This document shows, in pieces, positions 26,988 to 36,610 of a DNA stretch of 64,000 bases. The DNA comes from JARYLZ01 sp964388275 (GTDB lineage: Bacteria > Bacteroidota > Ignavibacteria > SZUA-365). A program made the translations under genes and the position numbers. The notes below the pieces were generated by a model. That model was not told the DNA's origin. It did no database searches and saw nothing but the letters and a program-made list of their open reading frames with translations. How positions within the stretch are numbered: the first letter of the stretch is position 1; every line of letters begins with the position of its first letter. The DNA lies in NCBI GenBank assembly GCA_964388275.1, contig CAYLZD010000009.1, positions 1 to 64,000 of the forward strand, given 5' to 3'.

Positions 26988-28865
26988 TTACTTCGCTTCG
27001 AGAATGTTGAGGGCTGCCGTTTCGATTTCGCTGGGCGTGAAGGGCGTACCCTGGACCTTGGACAGGGTTTCGGGTTCGATCAGGAATTTTCCCCGCAGCA
27101 GAAACGAAAACTGCCCGAGATTCATTTCCGGAATCAGAATTTTCTTGTAACGGCGCAGCACCTGCTCGAGATTCCGGGGGAACGGGTTCAAATACTTCAA
27201 GTGCACATGAGCCACCGATTTTCCTTTCGCGAGAAGCCGTTCGGTAGCGGCCCTGGTAGCTCCGTATGTGCCGCCCCAGGCGACTAGCGCTAAATCGGCG
27301 CTTTCATTGCCGAAGAAATCCTGGTCGGGAATGGACTCTTTCACCTTCTCCACCTTCGCGGCTCGCATTTCACACATGAACTGATGGTTCGGCGGCTCAT
27401 GGCACACCGAACCGACTATGTGCTTCTTCTCGAGACCGCCTATCCTGTGCTCGAGTCCCGGTGTTCCCGGAACCGCCCAGGGTCTGGACAAATCCTCATT
27501 GCGCTGATACGGCTGGAACGTGGCCGGGTCTTTCGCGAAGGGGATTTTGATGTCGGGAAGGGAATCCGCCTTTGGAAGAAGCCACGGCTCAGAACCCTGG
27601 CCGAGATATCCGTCTGTCAGGAGAATCACGGGCGTCATATACCTCAAAGCGATTCTCGCGGCTTCGAACACCATCCAGAAACAGTTGGCGGGGGATGAGG
27701 CCGCAAGCACCGGTAGAGGCGCTTCGCCGTTCCGCCCCAATACCGCCTGAAAGAGGTCCGATTGCTCGGGCTTCGTGGGCAATCCCGTGCTCGGGCCGGC
27801 GCGTTGGACATCCACAATCACGAGCGGAAGCTCGGTGATGATGGCGAGTCCAATGGCTTCCTGTTTCAAGGCCATGCCGGGCCCGCTGGTGGTCGTGAAT
27901 GCGAGCGAGCCGCCGTAAGCCGCGCCGATTGCCGTGCAGATTCCGGCGATCTCATCCTCCGCCTGGAAGGTCCGGAAGTTGAAACGCCTGTAATGGGAAA
28001 GCTCGTGAAGAATCTCGCTCGCGGGAGTGATAGGATATGAGCCGAGGAAACCCGGCAGTCCCGCCTTCTCGCAGGCCGCTATGATGCCTATCGCGGTGGC
28101 TTCGTTGCCGGTTACGTTCCTGTATGTGCCCCGGGGCAGTTTAGCCGGCTTTACTTCGAACCTGTGCGTGAAAATTTCCGTTGTGTCGCCGAAATTGTAG
28201 CCCGCCATCAAAGCCCGCCGGTTGCCTTCGGCAATCGCGGGATTTTTTGCGAACTTCTGCTTTATCCATTCGAGCGTCGGATCCAGGGGACGGTTGTAAA
28301 GCCAATAGCAAAGTCCCAGAGCGAAGAAGTTTTTCGACCTCGTGATTTCCTTCATCGACAGGCCTATACCCTCCAACGCGGATATGGTCATCTTCGTTAT
28401 GGGCACCGGGAACACTTTATAGCCGCGCAGCGAATTGTCTTCCAGAGGGTTCGCGTCGTAATGAGCGAGTTTCAGGTTCTTGCTGTCGAATGCGTCGGTG
28501 TTGACAAGAATATGGCCGCCTTCCCGCACGTCCTTCAGGTTCACTTTCAACGCCGCGGGATTCATCGCAACCAGCATATCCGGCTTGTCGCCGGGGGTGT
28601 AAATGTCGCGGCTGCTGAAATGAAGCTGGAAACCGGAGACTCCGTAAAGTGTGCCGGCAGGGGCCCGGATTTCCGCCGGATAGTCCGGCAGAGTGCTCAG
28701 GTCGTTTCCGACCTGCGCGGTTGTGGAGGAAAACTGCGATCCGGTGAGTTGCATACCGTCGCCGGAATCCCCTGCGAAGCGAATAGTCACCTCGCTCAAT
28801 TCCAGAAATTCGACAATTTTCTGTGCTTTCCCGTCCGCTGTTTCGATCGTTGTGGTTTTCATCAT
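26988..28865 (-). CDS. korA: 2-oxoacid:ferredoxin oxidoreductase, fused gamma-alpha subunit
   Basis: A 625-residue subunit in which the gamma domain comes first (residues about 25-200, VTIRFAGDSGDGMQLTGSQF) and is joined to the alpha pyrimidine-binding domain (from about 230, ATAIGIIAACEKAGL, GSYPITPASEILHELS and FTTTSGPGMALKQEAIGLA). The C-terminal domain has VAWGGTYGATRAA and VHLKYLNPFPRNL. Fused alpha/gamma with separate beta is the usual KorAB arrangement. Two in-frame ATGs start at 28865 and 28862. The specificity (2-oxoglutarate versus pyruvate) is inferred from the fused layout and length and is not proven. Confidence 0.93.
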   Translation of the reverse strand: MMKTTTIETADGKAQKIVEFLELSEVTIRFAGDSGDGMQLTGSQFSSTTAQVGNDLSTLPDYPAEIRAPAGTLYGVSGFQLHFSSRDIYTPGDKPDMLVAMNPAALKVNLKDVREGGHILVNTDAFDSKNLKLAHYDANPLEDNSLRGYKVFPVPITKMTISALEGIGLSMKEITRSKNFFALGLCYWLYNRPLDPTLEWIKQKFAKNPAIAEGNRRALMAGYNFGDTTEIFTHRFEVKPAKLPRGTYRNVTGNEATAIGIIAACEKAGLPGFLGSYPITPASEILHELSHYRRFNFRTFQAEDEIAGICTAIGAAYGGSLAFTTTSGPGMALKQEAIGLAIITELPLVIVDVQRAGPSTGLPTKPEQSDLFQAVLGRNGEAPLPVLAASSPANCFWMVFEAARIALRYMTPVILLTDGYLGQGSEPWLLPKADSLPDIKIPFAKDPATFQPYQRNEDLSRPWAVPGTPGLEHRIGGLEKKHIVGSVCHEPPNHQFMCEMRAAKVEKVKESIPDQDFFGNESADLALVAWGGTYGATRAATERLLAKGKSVAHVHLKYLNPFPRNLEQVLRRYKKILIPEMNLGQFSFLLRGKFLIEPETLSKVQGTPFTPSEIETAALNILEAK

Positions 28866-28944
28866 GCGCCTGAGCTAATGTACTTGATATTCTGTAGCCA
28901 AACGGGAACAACGGTCGCAAGGTTCCGCAGCCGCGTCCCTGGTG

Positions 28945-29397
28945 TTATTGCTGTCGTACCACCCATACTTTGACGCGCGCGGCGACGTCATGGTGCAGCT
29001 TGATGTTCACCGTGTAAATGCCGAGAACTTTGATCTGTTCCTCGATTTCTATCTTCCGTTTGTCGATTTGGAATCCCTTTTCTTCCAGCTTCTCGGCGAT
29101 CATTTCCTTCGTGACCGTCCCGAAGAGTTTGTCTTCTTCACCGACGGGCATTGGTATTGTAATGGCGTTCTCGTGCTTCTCGAGTTCCAGCGCGATTTTC
29201 TCGGCGTCCTTCAACTCGCGGTTCTGCCTGACCTTCATGCGTTTTTTCTCTTCATCCAAAACACGGGTGTTGCTGGCGGAGGCCACATACGCCAGACCGC
29301 GGGGCAAAAGGAAGTTGCGGGCATAGCCGTCCTTGACGGCGACGATTTCACCGATGTTTCCCAGGGCCGGGATGGTTTCTCTCAATATGACTTTCAT
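28945..29397 (-). CDS. rplI: 50S ribosomal protein L9 (bL9)
   Basis: A 150-residue ribosomal protein. The N-terminal domain MKVILRETIPALGNIGEIVA then VKDGYARNFLLPRGLAY is diagnostic. A long charged connecting helix follows (about 42-75), then the C-terminal domain (LFGTVTKEMIAEKLEEKG). It is the last gene of the rpsF-ssb-rplI cluster, 41 nt after ssb. The rpsR gene that usually sits between ssb and rplI is absent. Confidence 0.97.
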   Translation of the reverse strand: MKVILRETIPALGNIGEIVAVKDGYARNFLLPRGLAYVASASNTRVLDEEKKRMKVRQNRELKDAEKIALELEKHENAITIPMPVGEEDKLFGTVTKEMIAEKLEEKGFQIDKRKIEIEEQIKVLGIYTVNIKLHHDVAARVKVWVVRQQ

Positions 29398-29438
29398 GCT
29401 GTGATCCGCCTTCTTGATTCGCTTTGCGTTGATATTTG

Positions 29439-29924
29439 TCAGGATTTTTCGTTATGTCCGTCATTCGGGCTGAAGAATCCTTCATCCCGGTCCTCGAAGA
29501 AATCAAACAGATCGTCTTCGTCGTGCATTGTGGAATCTTCGATGTCCTCGAGAATCGATGAGCTGCCGTTGGTTCTGATCTGCTTGTTCAGAAACTGTAT
29601 GCGGCGAGCCTTGACTTCCAGTATGCTTCTGTGGGTTCCATCTTCCACTTTCCAGTTCCGCATCTGGAGTTCGCCCTCGACCAGCACCGCGTTCCCTTTT
29701 TTCAAGCGCTGATGGCAGCTCTCCGCCAGGCGGTTCCAGGCAACAACACCCACATAACAGACATCTTCCTGCCAAAAGTTGGATCTGTCGCGATACCGTC
29801 GGTTGGAAGCGATGGAAAAATTTACGACGGGCGTATTGTTTGAGGTTGTGCGGAAGGTCGGGTCTTTAGTCAGATTGCCGACGATAAGCACATAATTTAG
29901 TTCCGGCAGCTTCAAATCGGCCAT
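29439..29924 (-). CDS. ssb: Single-stranded DNA-binding protein
   Basis: A 161-residue OB-fold protein (LNYVLIVGNLTKDPTFRTTS; NTPVVNFSIASNRRYRD; VAWNRLAESCHQRLKKG; VEGELQMRNWKVEDGTHRS) that coats single-stranded DNA during replication and repair. The C-terminal tail is acidic (DEDDLFDFFEDRDEG) but does not end in the usual DDIPF partner-binding tip; it runs on to NDGHNEKS. It sits between rpsF and rplI. A second, canonical ssb elsewhere in the genome is possible. Confidence 0.93.
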   Translation of the reverse strand: MADLKLPELNYVLIVGNLTKDPTFRTTSNNTPVVNFSIASNRRYRDRSNFWQEDVCYVGVVAWNRLAESCHQRLKKGNAVLVEGELQMRNWKVEDGTHRSILEVKARRIQFLNKQIRTNGSSSILEDIEDSTMHDEDDLFDFFEDRDEGFFSPNDGHNEKS

Positions 29925-30006
29925 GATTGCACCTATGCTATTCTTTGCCGTTGACGCAAATATCGGTTCGTTCCGGCGCTGGATGGCTGCTCATCAGAGA
30001 TCCGTG

Positions 30007-30402
30007 TCAGATGTTGTCATCTTCGGACGAGACGGCCGGTTTGGCATCCTCGAGCGGCTCGGCGGCCAGCTCGAGCACGGCAGCCGCACGCAGTTTTTTC
30101 GCCTCCAACTGGCGTTTATCGAGTTTCAACGTCAAATAGCGTATTACGTTTTCGTCCAGCGTCAAGGCGCGCTCCACACGCTCGATAGCCGACCCCTCCG
30201 CTTCGAATTCAATCGATACGTAGTAGCCGTTGTGCTTCTTCGCTATCGGGTAAGCCAGCCGCCGCCTGCCTATGCGATCGGTAACGGCGATCACGCCGGA
30301 ATGTTTCTGTATGGTTTCTTCCACCGCCTTGACTACGCTCTCGGTTTGCGCGTCGTCAAGCGCGGGATTGACGATGAACGTGCAATCGTAGTAGTTCTTC
30401 AT
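30007..30402 (-). CDS. rpsF: 30S ribosomal protein S6 (bS6)
   Basis: A 131-residue ribosomal protein: MKNYYDCTFIVNPALDD, then DRIGRRRLAYPIAKKHNGYY and the LDENVIRYLTLKLD strand. The C-terminus is extended by an Ala/Glu-rich tail ending SSEDDNI. S6 binds 16S rRNA as a heterodimer with S18. The 139-nt upstream gap holds potential hairpins (see the separate entry). The gene is first of rpsF-ssb-rplI, downstream of pth. Confidence 0.97.
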   Translation of the reverse strand: MKNYYDCTFIVNPALDDAQTESVVKAVEETIQKHSGVIAVTDRIGRRRLAYPIAKKHNGYYVSIEFEAEGSAIERVERALTLDENVIRYLTLKLDKRQLEAKKLRAAAVLELAAEPLEDAKPAVSSEDDNI

Positions 30403-30541
30403 TTCTGTTTCCGTCCTTTGGACTTGTTATAAAATCGGCCCGGCGCCTCGACGCCGAGCAGGACAAGTGGGGTTGCGGTCGGCAACCGCCCGGTCTTTGT
30501 GTGAAAGACCGATCACAAAGATATGATTCCGGCTGATCAGG
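30403..30541 (-). promoter_or_regulatory. Candidate structured leader of rpsF
   Basis: Read on the minus strand, this gap contains a hairpin CGGTCTTT/AAAGACCG (30491-30511), a GGTTGC/GCAACC hairpin whose loop region includes CCG, and a GC-rich fold (CGGCGTCGAGGCGCCGGGCCG) before the rpsF ribosome site. rpsF leaders of many bacteria carry an S6:S18-binding element with an unpaired CCG. The resemblance is suggestive only. The first hairpin could instead be a terminator for pth, but lacks a T-run. Confidence 0.3.
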
Positions 30542-31192
30542 TCAAAATATCTTGTCAGATCCGGACGGGCTCCCGGACTCGGGCAGGCTTCCAGGTTCCG
30601 GCGCGTCCGCGCGTAAAATGGCGTTCCAACGGTTCATGGCCGTTTCAAAGCCCTCGGAGATCGCAGTTTCTACCGCTCTTGCTGCTCTTTCCGCCATGTT
30701 TGCGACGGATTCGAGCTCCTCCTGCTCGAAAGTGCTCAGAACAAATTCCGATGGATCGACACCTTCGGGCAAAGGTCCTATTCCACAGCGAAGACGAGGT
30801 ACGTTCACGGTGTTCATGGCGTGAACGATCGATTCGAGTCCTTTCTGCCCGCCGCTGGAACCCCCTCTGCGCAGCCTCAAGACGCCCAGCGGCAAGGCCA
30901 GATCGTCCAGGATTACCAGCATCTCCGACGGATCAGGCAGACCCGGCCTGGAGAGACCGGCCAGGGCTTGACCGCTGAGATTCATGTACGTCCAAGGCCT
31001 GCAAAGCAGAATGCGCCTGCCCGCGCAGATTGCTTCGGATACGAATCGATTGCTCTCGAATCGTTCCTCGCTCGCGCCCAGGCGACGAGCCAGGAGTTCA
31101 ATCACACGGAATCCGACGTTATGCCGGGTATCGATGTATCTCTTTCCGGGATTGCCGAGACCGACTACACAGAATACCGGATCCACCGGCAA
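30542..31192 (-). CDS. pth: Peptidyl-tRNA hydrolase
   Basis: A 216-residue enzyme that releases tRNA from peptidyl-tRNAs dropped by stalled ribosomes. The N-terminus VFCVVGLGNPGKRYIDTRHN carries the catalytic His of TRHN. Further on are RPWTYMNLSGQAL, LVILDDLALPLGVLRLRRG and GGQKGLESIVHAMNT, with the conserved Asn/Asp pair. A Pro/Ser-rich tail of about 25 residues extends beyond the family norm. It lies 38 nt downstream of ctc in the common prs-ctc-pth order. Confidence 0.96.
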   Translation of the reverse strand: MPVDPVFCVVGLGNPGKRYIDTRHNVGFRVIELLARRLGASEERFESNRFVSEAICAGRRILLCRPWTYMNLSGQALAGLSRPGLPDPSEMLVILDDLALPLGVLRLRRGGSSGGQKGLESIVHAMNTVNVPRLRCGIGPLPEGVDPSEFVLSTFEQEELESVANMAERAARAVETAISEGFETAMNRWNAILRADAPEPGSLPESGSPSGSDKIF

Positions 31193-31230
31193 ATCGAGAG
31201 CCTCCGTCGCGTCTCCGCGGATAGGCCGGC

Positions 31231-31872
31231 TCAGCCCTGCTCTTCGTCGGCAGCCTTGCCGCGGGAGATTACTTCCGGTTCGGCCGGCTGTTCCTCGGCG
31301 ACCGGTTCAACGGCTTCCTCGGCCGCGCGCGCATGGCTTACCGTCACGACAGGAACTTCCGGATCAGCGTTAATCTGGAAGTTCACCGCCGGTATGTCGC
31401 CGACGGTCAGGACATCTCCCAGTCCCAGCTTCTCGATGTCGATGTCAATGTGCTCGGGCAGGTCGGACGCAAGACATTCGATTTCAACCTTGTGAAGCAT
31501 GTGGTTGAGCAAACCTCCCTGTCGCACACCGGCGGCGACGCCGTTGAGCACGATGGGAACTTCCATCCGTATCTTGTCCGTCATGGCGATGCCCATAAGG
31601 TCGAAATGGACTACTTTGTCCGTCACGGGATCGAACTGCACATCCTTCAAGATGCATTTGCGAACTTCTTCCGAACCGATGCGCAAATCCACGATGTGCG
31701 TTTCCGCGGTATAGACTAGCGGACGCAGATCGAGGGCTTTCACCTCGATTGCGATATTCTGATGATCATGGGTATAGAAAATTCCCGGAACGCGCTCCTG
31801 CCTGCGGAGCTCGTTGGCACTGGATCTGCCCACGTCATTGCGCTTATTCGCGTTCAACAATAATGCTTGCAC
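31231..31872 (-). CDS. ctc: 50S ribosomal protein L25 / general stress protein Ctc (bL25)
   Basis: A 213-residue 5S-rRNA-binding protein of the long TL5/Ctc type. The N-terminal L25 domain (LNANKRNDVGRSSANELRRQ, RVPGIFYTHDHQNIAIEV, LKDVQFDPVTDKVVHFDLM) is followed by the beta-rich C-terminal domain (IRMEVPIVLNGVAAGVRQGG; SDLPEHIDIDIEKLGLGD) and an acidic Glu/Ala/Pro tail. It lies between prs and pth, 26 nt after prs. Confidence 0.96.
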   Translation of the reverse strand: MQALLLNANKRNDVGRSSANELRRQERVPGIFYTHDHQNIAIEVKALDLRPLVYTAETHIVDLRIGSEEVRKCILKDVQFDPVTDKVVHFDLMGIAMTDKIRMEVPIVLNGVAAGVRQGGLLNHMLHKVEIECLASDLPEHIDIDIEKLGLGDVLTVGDIPAVNFQINADPEVPVVTVSHARAAEEAVEPVAEEQPAEPEVISRGKAADEEQG

Positions 31873-31898
31873 GGTTATGCTCCTGTATCCTTTATATA

Positions 31899-32900
<1,002 letters not shown>

Positions 32901-32918
32901 TTTTCTGTCCGTTTGTCG

Positions 32919-32990
32919 CTGGGGCGGGAGGATTCGAACCTCCGCATGTCGGCTCCAAAGGCCGATGCCTTACCGCTTGGCTACGCCCCA
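32919..32990 (-). tRNA. tRNA-Gln (anticodon TTG)
   Basis: A complete cloverleaf on the minus strand: acceptor TGGGGCG/CGCCCCA with discriminator G, D-stem GCC/GGC, anticodon stem TCGGC/GCCGA around loop CTTTGGA (anticodon TTG), and T-arm GGAGG-TTCGAAT-CCTCC. The 3' CCA is not encoded. It lies 18 nt upstream of prs, so the two may be processed from one transcript. Confidence 0.96.
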
Positions 32991-33087
32991 AACGAAGGGC
33001 ATGTAATTAACCGTGCTCAAAGGCACGAGAACATTAAATATAGTTTATTTCAATATTCTGTCAAATATTTGCGTGCTCATACCATGG

Positions 33088-33789
33088 TCATTTCCCGATG
33101 CGCAGCCGGTCTCCCAAAGAACGCGGCAGTCCCGCCTCCCTGATTTTCCTGATCGTGGCTTCCAAGTCGTATTCCAGTCGGACGTTTTCGTAACTGCCCG
33201 CCACCGTGTCCAGGAGGCCGTAACTCGATCTCGGATCGCCGTCCCTCGGCTGCCCTACGCTGCCGGGATTGATTATGAAACGGTCGACCACATTGTATTC
33301 ACGCACCGAAGGAGCGAGCGGATGAACCGCCGCCACATGCGAATGTCCGATGAAGCACAGACGTTCTGAAAAAGCTCCCGCTTGCACACGCGCCTCGAAG
33401 GCGCTGAAAACATAATCCCAGGAGCGGGACGCCTTCGGCGTCGCATGCGCGAAACGAATGCCTTCCATTTCGAGCTGGTAAGGTAGGCCTTTCATCCATT
33501 CGATCTCGCCGGCCGTGAGCCTGCCCGCCGTCCATTCGATCGCTCTATACGCGCGTTCCGTAAAATTGTCCCGCTCGCGCGGATTGAACACCGCCTCCTC
33601 GTGATTCCCCATGACAACCGCAGTCGCCCGCTCGCGCAACAAAGAAAGACAGGAGGACGGATCCGGACCGTAGCCGACTATATCGCCCAGGCAAACCAGC
33701 ATGTCGGCGCGACGGGCTTCCATGTCCGCCAGCACGACGCTCAATGCCTCGAGGTTCGAGTGAATATCCGAGATGACGGCTATCAGCAT
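33088..33789 (-). CDS. Metallophosphoesterase (YfcE/MJ0936-like phosphodiesterase)
   Basis: A 233-residue cytosolic calcineurin-fold phosphoesterase. Metal ligands are seen in order: VISDIHSNLEAL (DxH), CLGDIVGYGPDP (GD), AVVMGNHEEAV (GNHE), FAHATPKAS and FIGHSHVAAV (GHxH), then INPGSVGQPRDGD. The GYGPDP and NPGSVGQPRDG motifs place it with YfcE/DevT-like enzymes acting on phosphodiesters or phosphoproteins. The substrate is unknown. It is divergent from the OstA-domain gene. Confidence 0.9.
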   Translation of the reverse strand: MLIAVISDIHSNLEALSVVLADMEARRADMLVCLGDIVGYGPDPSSCLSLLRERATAVVMGNHEEAVFNPRERDNFTERAYRAIEWTAGRLTAGEIEWMKGLPYQLEMEGIRFAHATPKASRSWDYVFSAFEARVQAGAFSERLCFIGHSHVAAVHPLAPSVREYNVVDRFIINPGSVGQPRDGDPRSSYGLLDTVAGSYENVRLEYDLEATIRKIREAGLPRSLGDRLRIGK

Positions 33790-33899
33790 GTTTTCATTGC
33801 GCGCCGCTTACGCCGCGACGCTTGGCGAATGTGAGCAAAATACTAAAAAGACCGACGCGACGACGAAACGGATTTCGCGCGCGTTTCGTAAGTTGCCCC

Positions 33900-35267
33900 A
33901 TGACCTCCTCCACGCCGCGACCACCGGCCTCTCGCCGCTCGAAATTCCGCGCGCCGGCTCCCGCCGCAGCTGCGGTCCTGCTGCTATGGCTTCCCTGGGC
34001 AGAGCCGCTCATGGGACAGACAGGCGCGCTCGTGACGGTGGAACATGCCGACAGCCTCGTGGCGAAGGAGGTCCAGGGCGTGTCCTTCCGCGAACTGCTC
34101 GGCAACGTGCGCATACGACACGATAAGGTCGCCATTCGCTGCGACCGTGCCGTGCAGAACCTCTCACTCAACGAGGTCGAACTCATCGGCAATGTGATCG
34201 TCCTACAGGACACTCTGACCTTCAAATCCGCCCGCGGCATGTACAACGGCGACCGGCGCACCGCCTGGTCGTCGAACGGCGTATTCCTCAATGACGGCCA
34301 TACCACTTTAACCGCGGACGCGGGAAAATACGAGACCGGACCCCGCATCGCCCGTTTCACTTCTCGCGTCACGGTCGACGAACCGCAGGCGAGGATTCAG
34401 GCCGACGCGCTGACTTACGAACGCGACAGCGCCCGGGCCCTGGCCGCCGGCAATGTGCGCGTTGAATTCACCGGCGAAAACGCCGTCGTGCTTTCGGACA
34501 CTGCCGAGCATTTCATCGAGAGGCGGATATCATTTTTCACGGGCAAACCGGTCCTATGGCGGATTGACACCAACTATCTGCATCCCGATACTCTTGCGAT
34601 CGCGGCCGATTCCATCCGTCTCGACACGACAACCGTCAAGGCCCGCGGCATGGAGGCCCGCCGCGACAGTTCCAATGCTTTCATCGCTTATGGCGATGTG
34701 GAGGTTGTGCGCGGCGAAATGGCGGCACGGGGTCAGATGGTCGCGTTCCTCCGCAACGACAGCCTTGTGATTCTCCGGAACGACCCCGTCCTCTGGTACG
34801 AACGCACGCAGGCCACCGGAGACTCGATCGCGGTCACGCTCGCGAACGGCGCCTTACGACTGCTGGAGATCCTGGGGAACGCTTTCTCCCTCTCCGAAAG
34901 CCGACCTTCGGAGCAGGATACGACCGGCCCGCCCGGACGCTTCGACCAAACCAAAGGCCGTTTCATACGCATGCTTTTCGAAGACGACGCTCCGCGCAGA
35001 ATAACAGTAGACAGCACTGCGTTGAGCATTTACTATCTCTACGACGGCAGGGCTCTCAACGGGGTGCGGCGAGAGAGCGGAGACCGCATAGTCATCGATT
35101 TCGTCGACGGCGAAGCTGATACCATCATCTCAGTCGGCGGCGTGGAAGGCACATATTATCCGGAAAAGTACGTGACGGGACGGGAGAGTTCCTTCAACTT
35201 GGAGGGATTCGTATTGCGCACGGACAGGCCGCTTCAACCGCCCCACCCTGACGGCGCGGCCCGATGA
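33900..35267 (+). CDS. OstA/LptA-domain protein, LPS transport-like
   Basis: A 455-residue exported protein: a long basic N-region and hydrophobic signal (APAAAAVLLLWLPWAEPL, cleaved near LMGQ), followed by repetitive beta-jellyroll OstA/LptA-type strands (FRELLGNVRIRHDKVAIRCD; LNEVELIGNVIVLQD; FTSRVTVDEPQARIQADALT; ALAAGNVRVEF). In LPS transport this fold bridges the periplasm and carries LPS. The length is about twice that of LptA, so it could be a longer LptA-type protein or an orphan OstA protein. The frame is also open from 33822, but ATG 33900 places the signal peptide normally. kdsA and a ligase-like gene nearby fit LPS biogenesis. Confidence 0.82.
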   Translation: MTSSTPRPPASRRSKFRAPAPAAAAVLLLWLPWAEPLMGQTGALVTVEHADSLVAKEVQGVSFRELLGNVRIRHDKVAIRCDRAVQNLSLNEVELIGNVIVLQDTLTFKSARGMYNGDRRTAWSSNGVFLNDGHTTLTADAGKYETGPRIARFTSRVTVDEPQARIQADALTYERDSARALAAGNVRVEFTGENAVVLSDTAEHFIERRISFFTGKPVLWRIDTNYLHPDTLAIAADSIRLDTTTVKARGMEARRDSSNAFIAYGDVEVVRGEMAARGQMVAFLRNDSLVILRNDPVLWYERTQATGDSIAVTLANGALRLLEILGNAFSLSESRPSEQDTTGPPGRFDQTKGRFIRMLFEDDAPRRITVDSTALSIYYLYDGRALNGVRRESGDRIVIDFVDGEADTIISVGGVEGTYYPEKYVTGRESSFNLEGFVLRTDRPLQPPHPDGAAR

Positions 35268-35395
35268 CGGATGATCCCGAATACTGGCATGCGCCCGGAC
35301 AGAGGTATCCCTGCACGGCGCTCCGCATCGGCGGTACAAGAATACTCAACACCATTTCGCAGCCGCCGGCTTCTACGGCGTAAAAAGTCCAGATC

Positions 35396-36529
35396 ATGAT
35401 TATTTCCGCTCTCCGCTCCCAATTCCCTTACCTCGAAACCGGCTTGATTTATCTGAATCACGCGGCCACGTCCCCGTGGTCGTCGGCGGTGGAAAGAAAA
35501 ATGCAGGAAATCCAGAATGAATTCGTCAGAGGCGAGGTCGAGGTGTTCCCGCAGGCGATGCGCACGATCGATGAAGCCCGAAGCATGGCCGCGGAGATGA
35601 TCGGCTGCGAGGCAGCGCGCGTCGCCTTCGTTCAGAACACGAGCGAAGGCCTCAACGTGCTGGCCAGCGGATTGGACTGGCAGGCGGGCGACCGCATTGT
35701 CATCCCCGAGCGGGAATTTCCCGCCAACGTATATCCCTTCCTCAATCTAGCCGACCGCGGAGTCGAGCTCGATTTCGTACCGCAACGCCAGGGAGAGGTG
35801 AAACTGGAGGATATCGAACGGGCGATCGGGCCTCGCACACGGCTTGTAGCAGCGAGTTGGGTGCAGTTCCTTTCCGGTTTCGTTCTCGATCTGGCAGGCC
35901 TCTCCGAGCTGTGCCGCCGTAAAGAGGTACTGCTGTCGGTTGATGGAATCCAGGGGATTGGAGCATTGCGCCTCAACCTTGCGGACACACCCGTGGACTT
36001 TCTCTCGGCGGGTGTGCAGAAATGGCAGATGGGTCCCCAGGGAGTGGGCATCATATACGTCGGAGAGAGAGCTCAGGAACTGATACATCAGGCGCATCTG
36101 GGCTGGCTGAGCGTCCCTCACGCATGGGATTTTTTCGCGTACAAGGCCGAGCTCCGCGACGATGCGAGGCGCTATGAAAACGGGACCTACAACACCGCCG
36201 GGATCTACGGCTATCACGGCGCGCTTTCCCTGTTTCGAGACATTGGATTCGACGAAGCGGCGCGGCTCGTAAGAGCGAACGCCGATTGCGCGTGGTCGCT
36301 CGCCGCCGATGCCGGCTATGAGGTGATCACTCCCGCCGATCCGGCACGGCGGGCCGGTATAATCACGTTCAGACATGACAGAGCGGAGGAAGCGGCCGCG
36401 GCGATGCAGAAACGCGGCATAATCGTATCGGCCCGGAGAGGGCATATCAGGATTTCTGCGCATTTCTACAACACGCGCGAGGAGGTCCAAGCGGCATTCG
36501 AGGCGCTAAGGGATTTCCTCGTGCGTTAA
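35396..36529 (+). CDS. PLP-dependent aminotransferase, class V (SufS-like)
   Basis: A 377-residue class V aminotransferase/cysteine-desulfurase-fold enzyme. The opening LIYLNHAATSPWSSAVERKM carries the usual NHA segment. Next are FVQNTSEGLNVLASGLDW, the PLP-ring His/Asp region LLSVDGIQGIGAL (about 180) and the Schiff-base Lys in FLSAGVQKWQMGPQGVG (about 205). The YENGTYNTAGIYGY segment is typical. There is no Cys-containing desulfurase loop in the C-terminal part, so a desulfurase role is unlikely; isopenicillin-epimerase-like enzymes are the nearest general class. The substrate is unknown. Confidence 0.88.
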   Translation: MIISALRSQFPYLETGLIYLNHAATSPWSSAVERKMQEIQNEFVRGEVEVFPQAMRTIDEARSMAAEMIGCEAARVAFVQNTSEGLNVLASGLDWQAGDRIVIPEREFPANVYPFLNLADRGVELDFVPQRQGEVKLEDIERAIGPRTRLVAASWVQFLSGFVLDLAGLSELCRRKEVLLSVDGIQGIGALRLNLADTPVDFLSAGVQKWQMGPQGVGIIYVGERAQELIHQAHLGWLSVPHAWDFFAYKAELRDDARRYENGTYNTAGIYGYHGALSLFRDIGFDEAARLVRANADCAWSLAADAGYEVITPADPARRAGIITFRHDRAEEAAAAMQKRGIIVSARRGHIRISAHFYNTREEVQAAFEALRDFLVR

Positions 36530-36610
36530 ACCGATATCGATCCGGTCGCCGGCGCCGGCATGCCGAGACGACAAGCCGGACAGGAAGCGCCGCCGGACAG
36601 GCGCGGCGCT

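Noticed and set aside
26020..27150. Plus-strand frame of 376 codons over korB/korA
   Set aside because: It crosses two well-supported korAB genes and has no family features.
35396..36529. Cysteine desulfurase (SufS/IscS) for Fe-S assembly
   Set aside because: The class V fold and Lys are present, but no active-site Cys loop is visible and no suf/isc partners adjoin, so only a general class V call is made.
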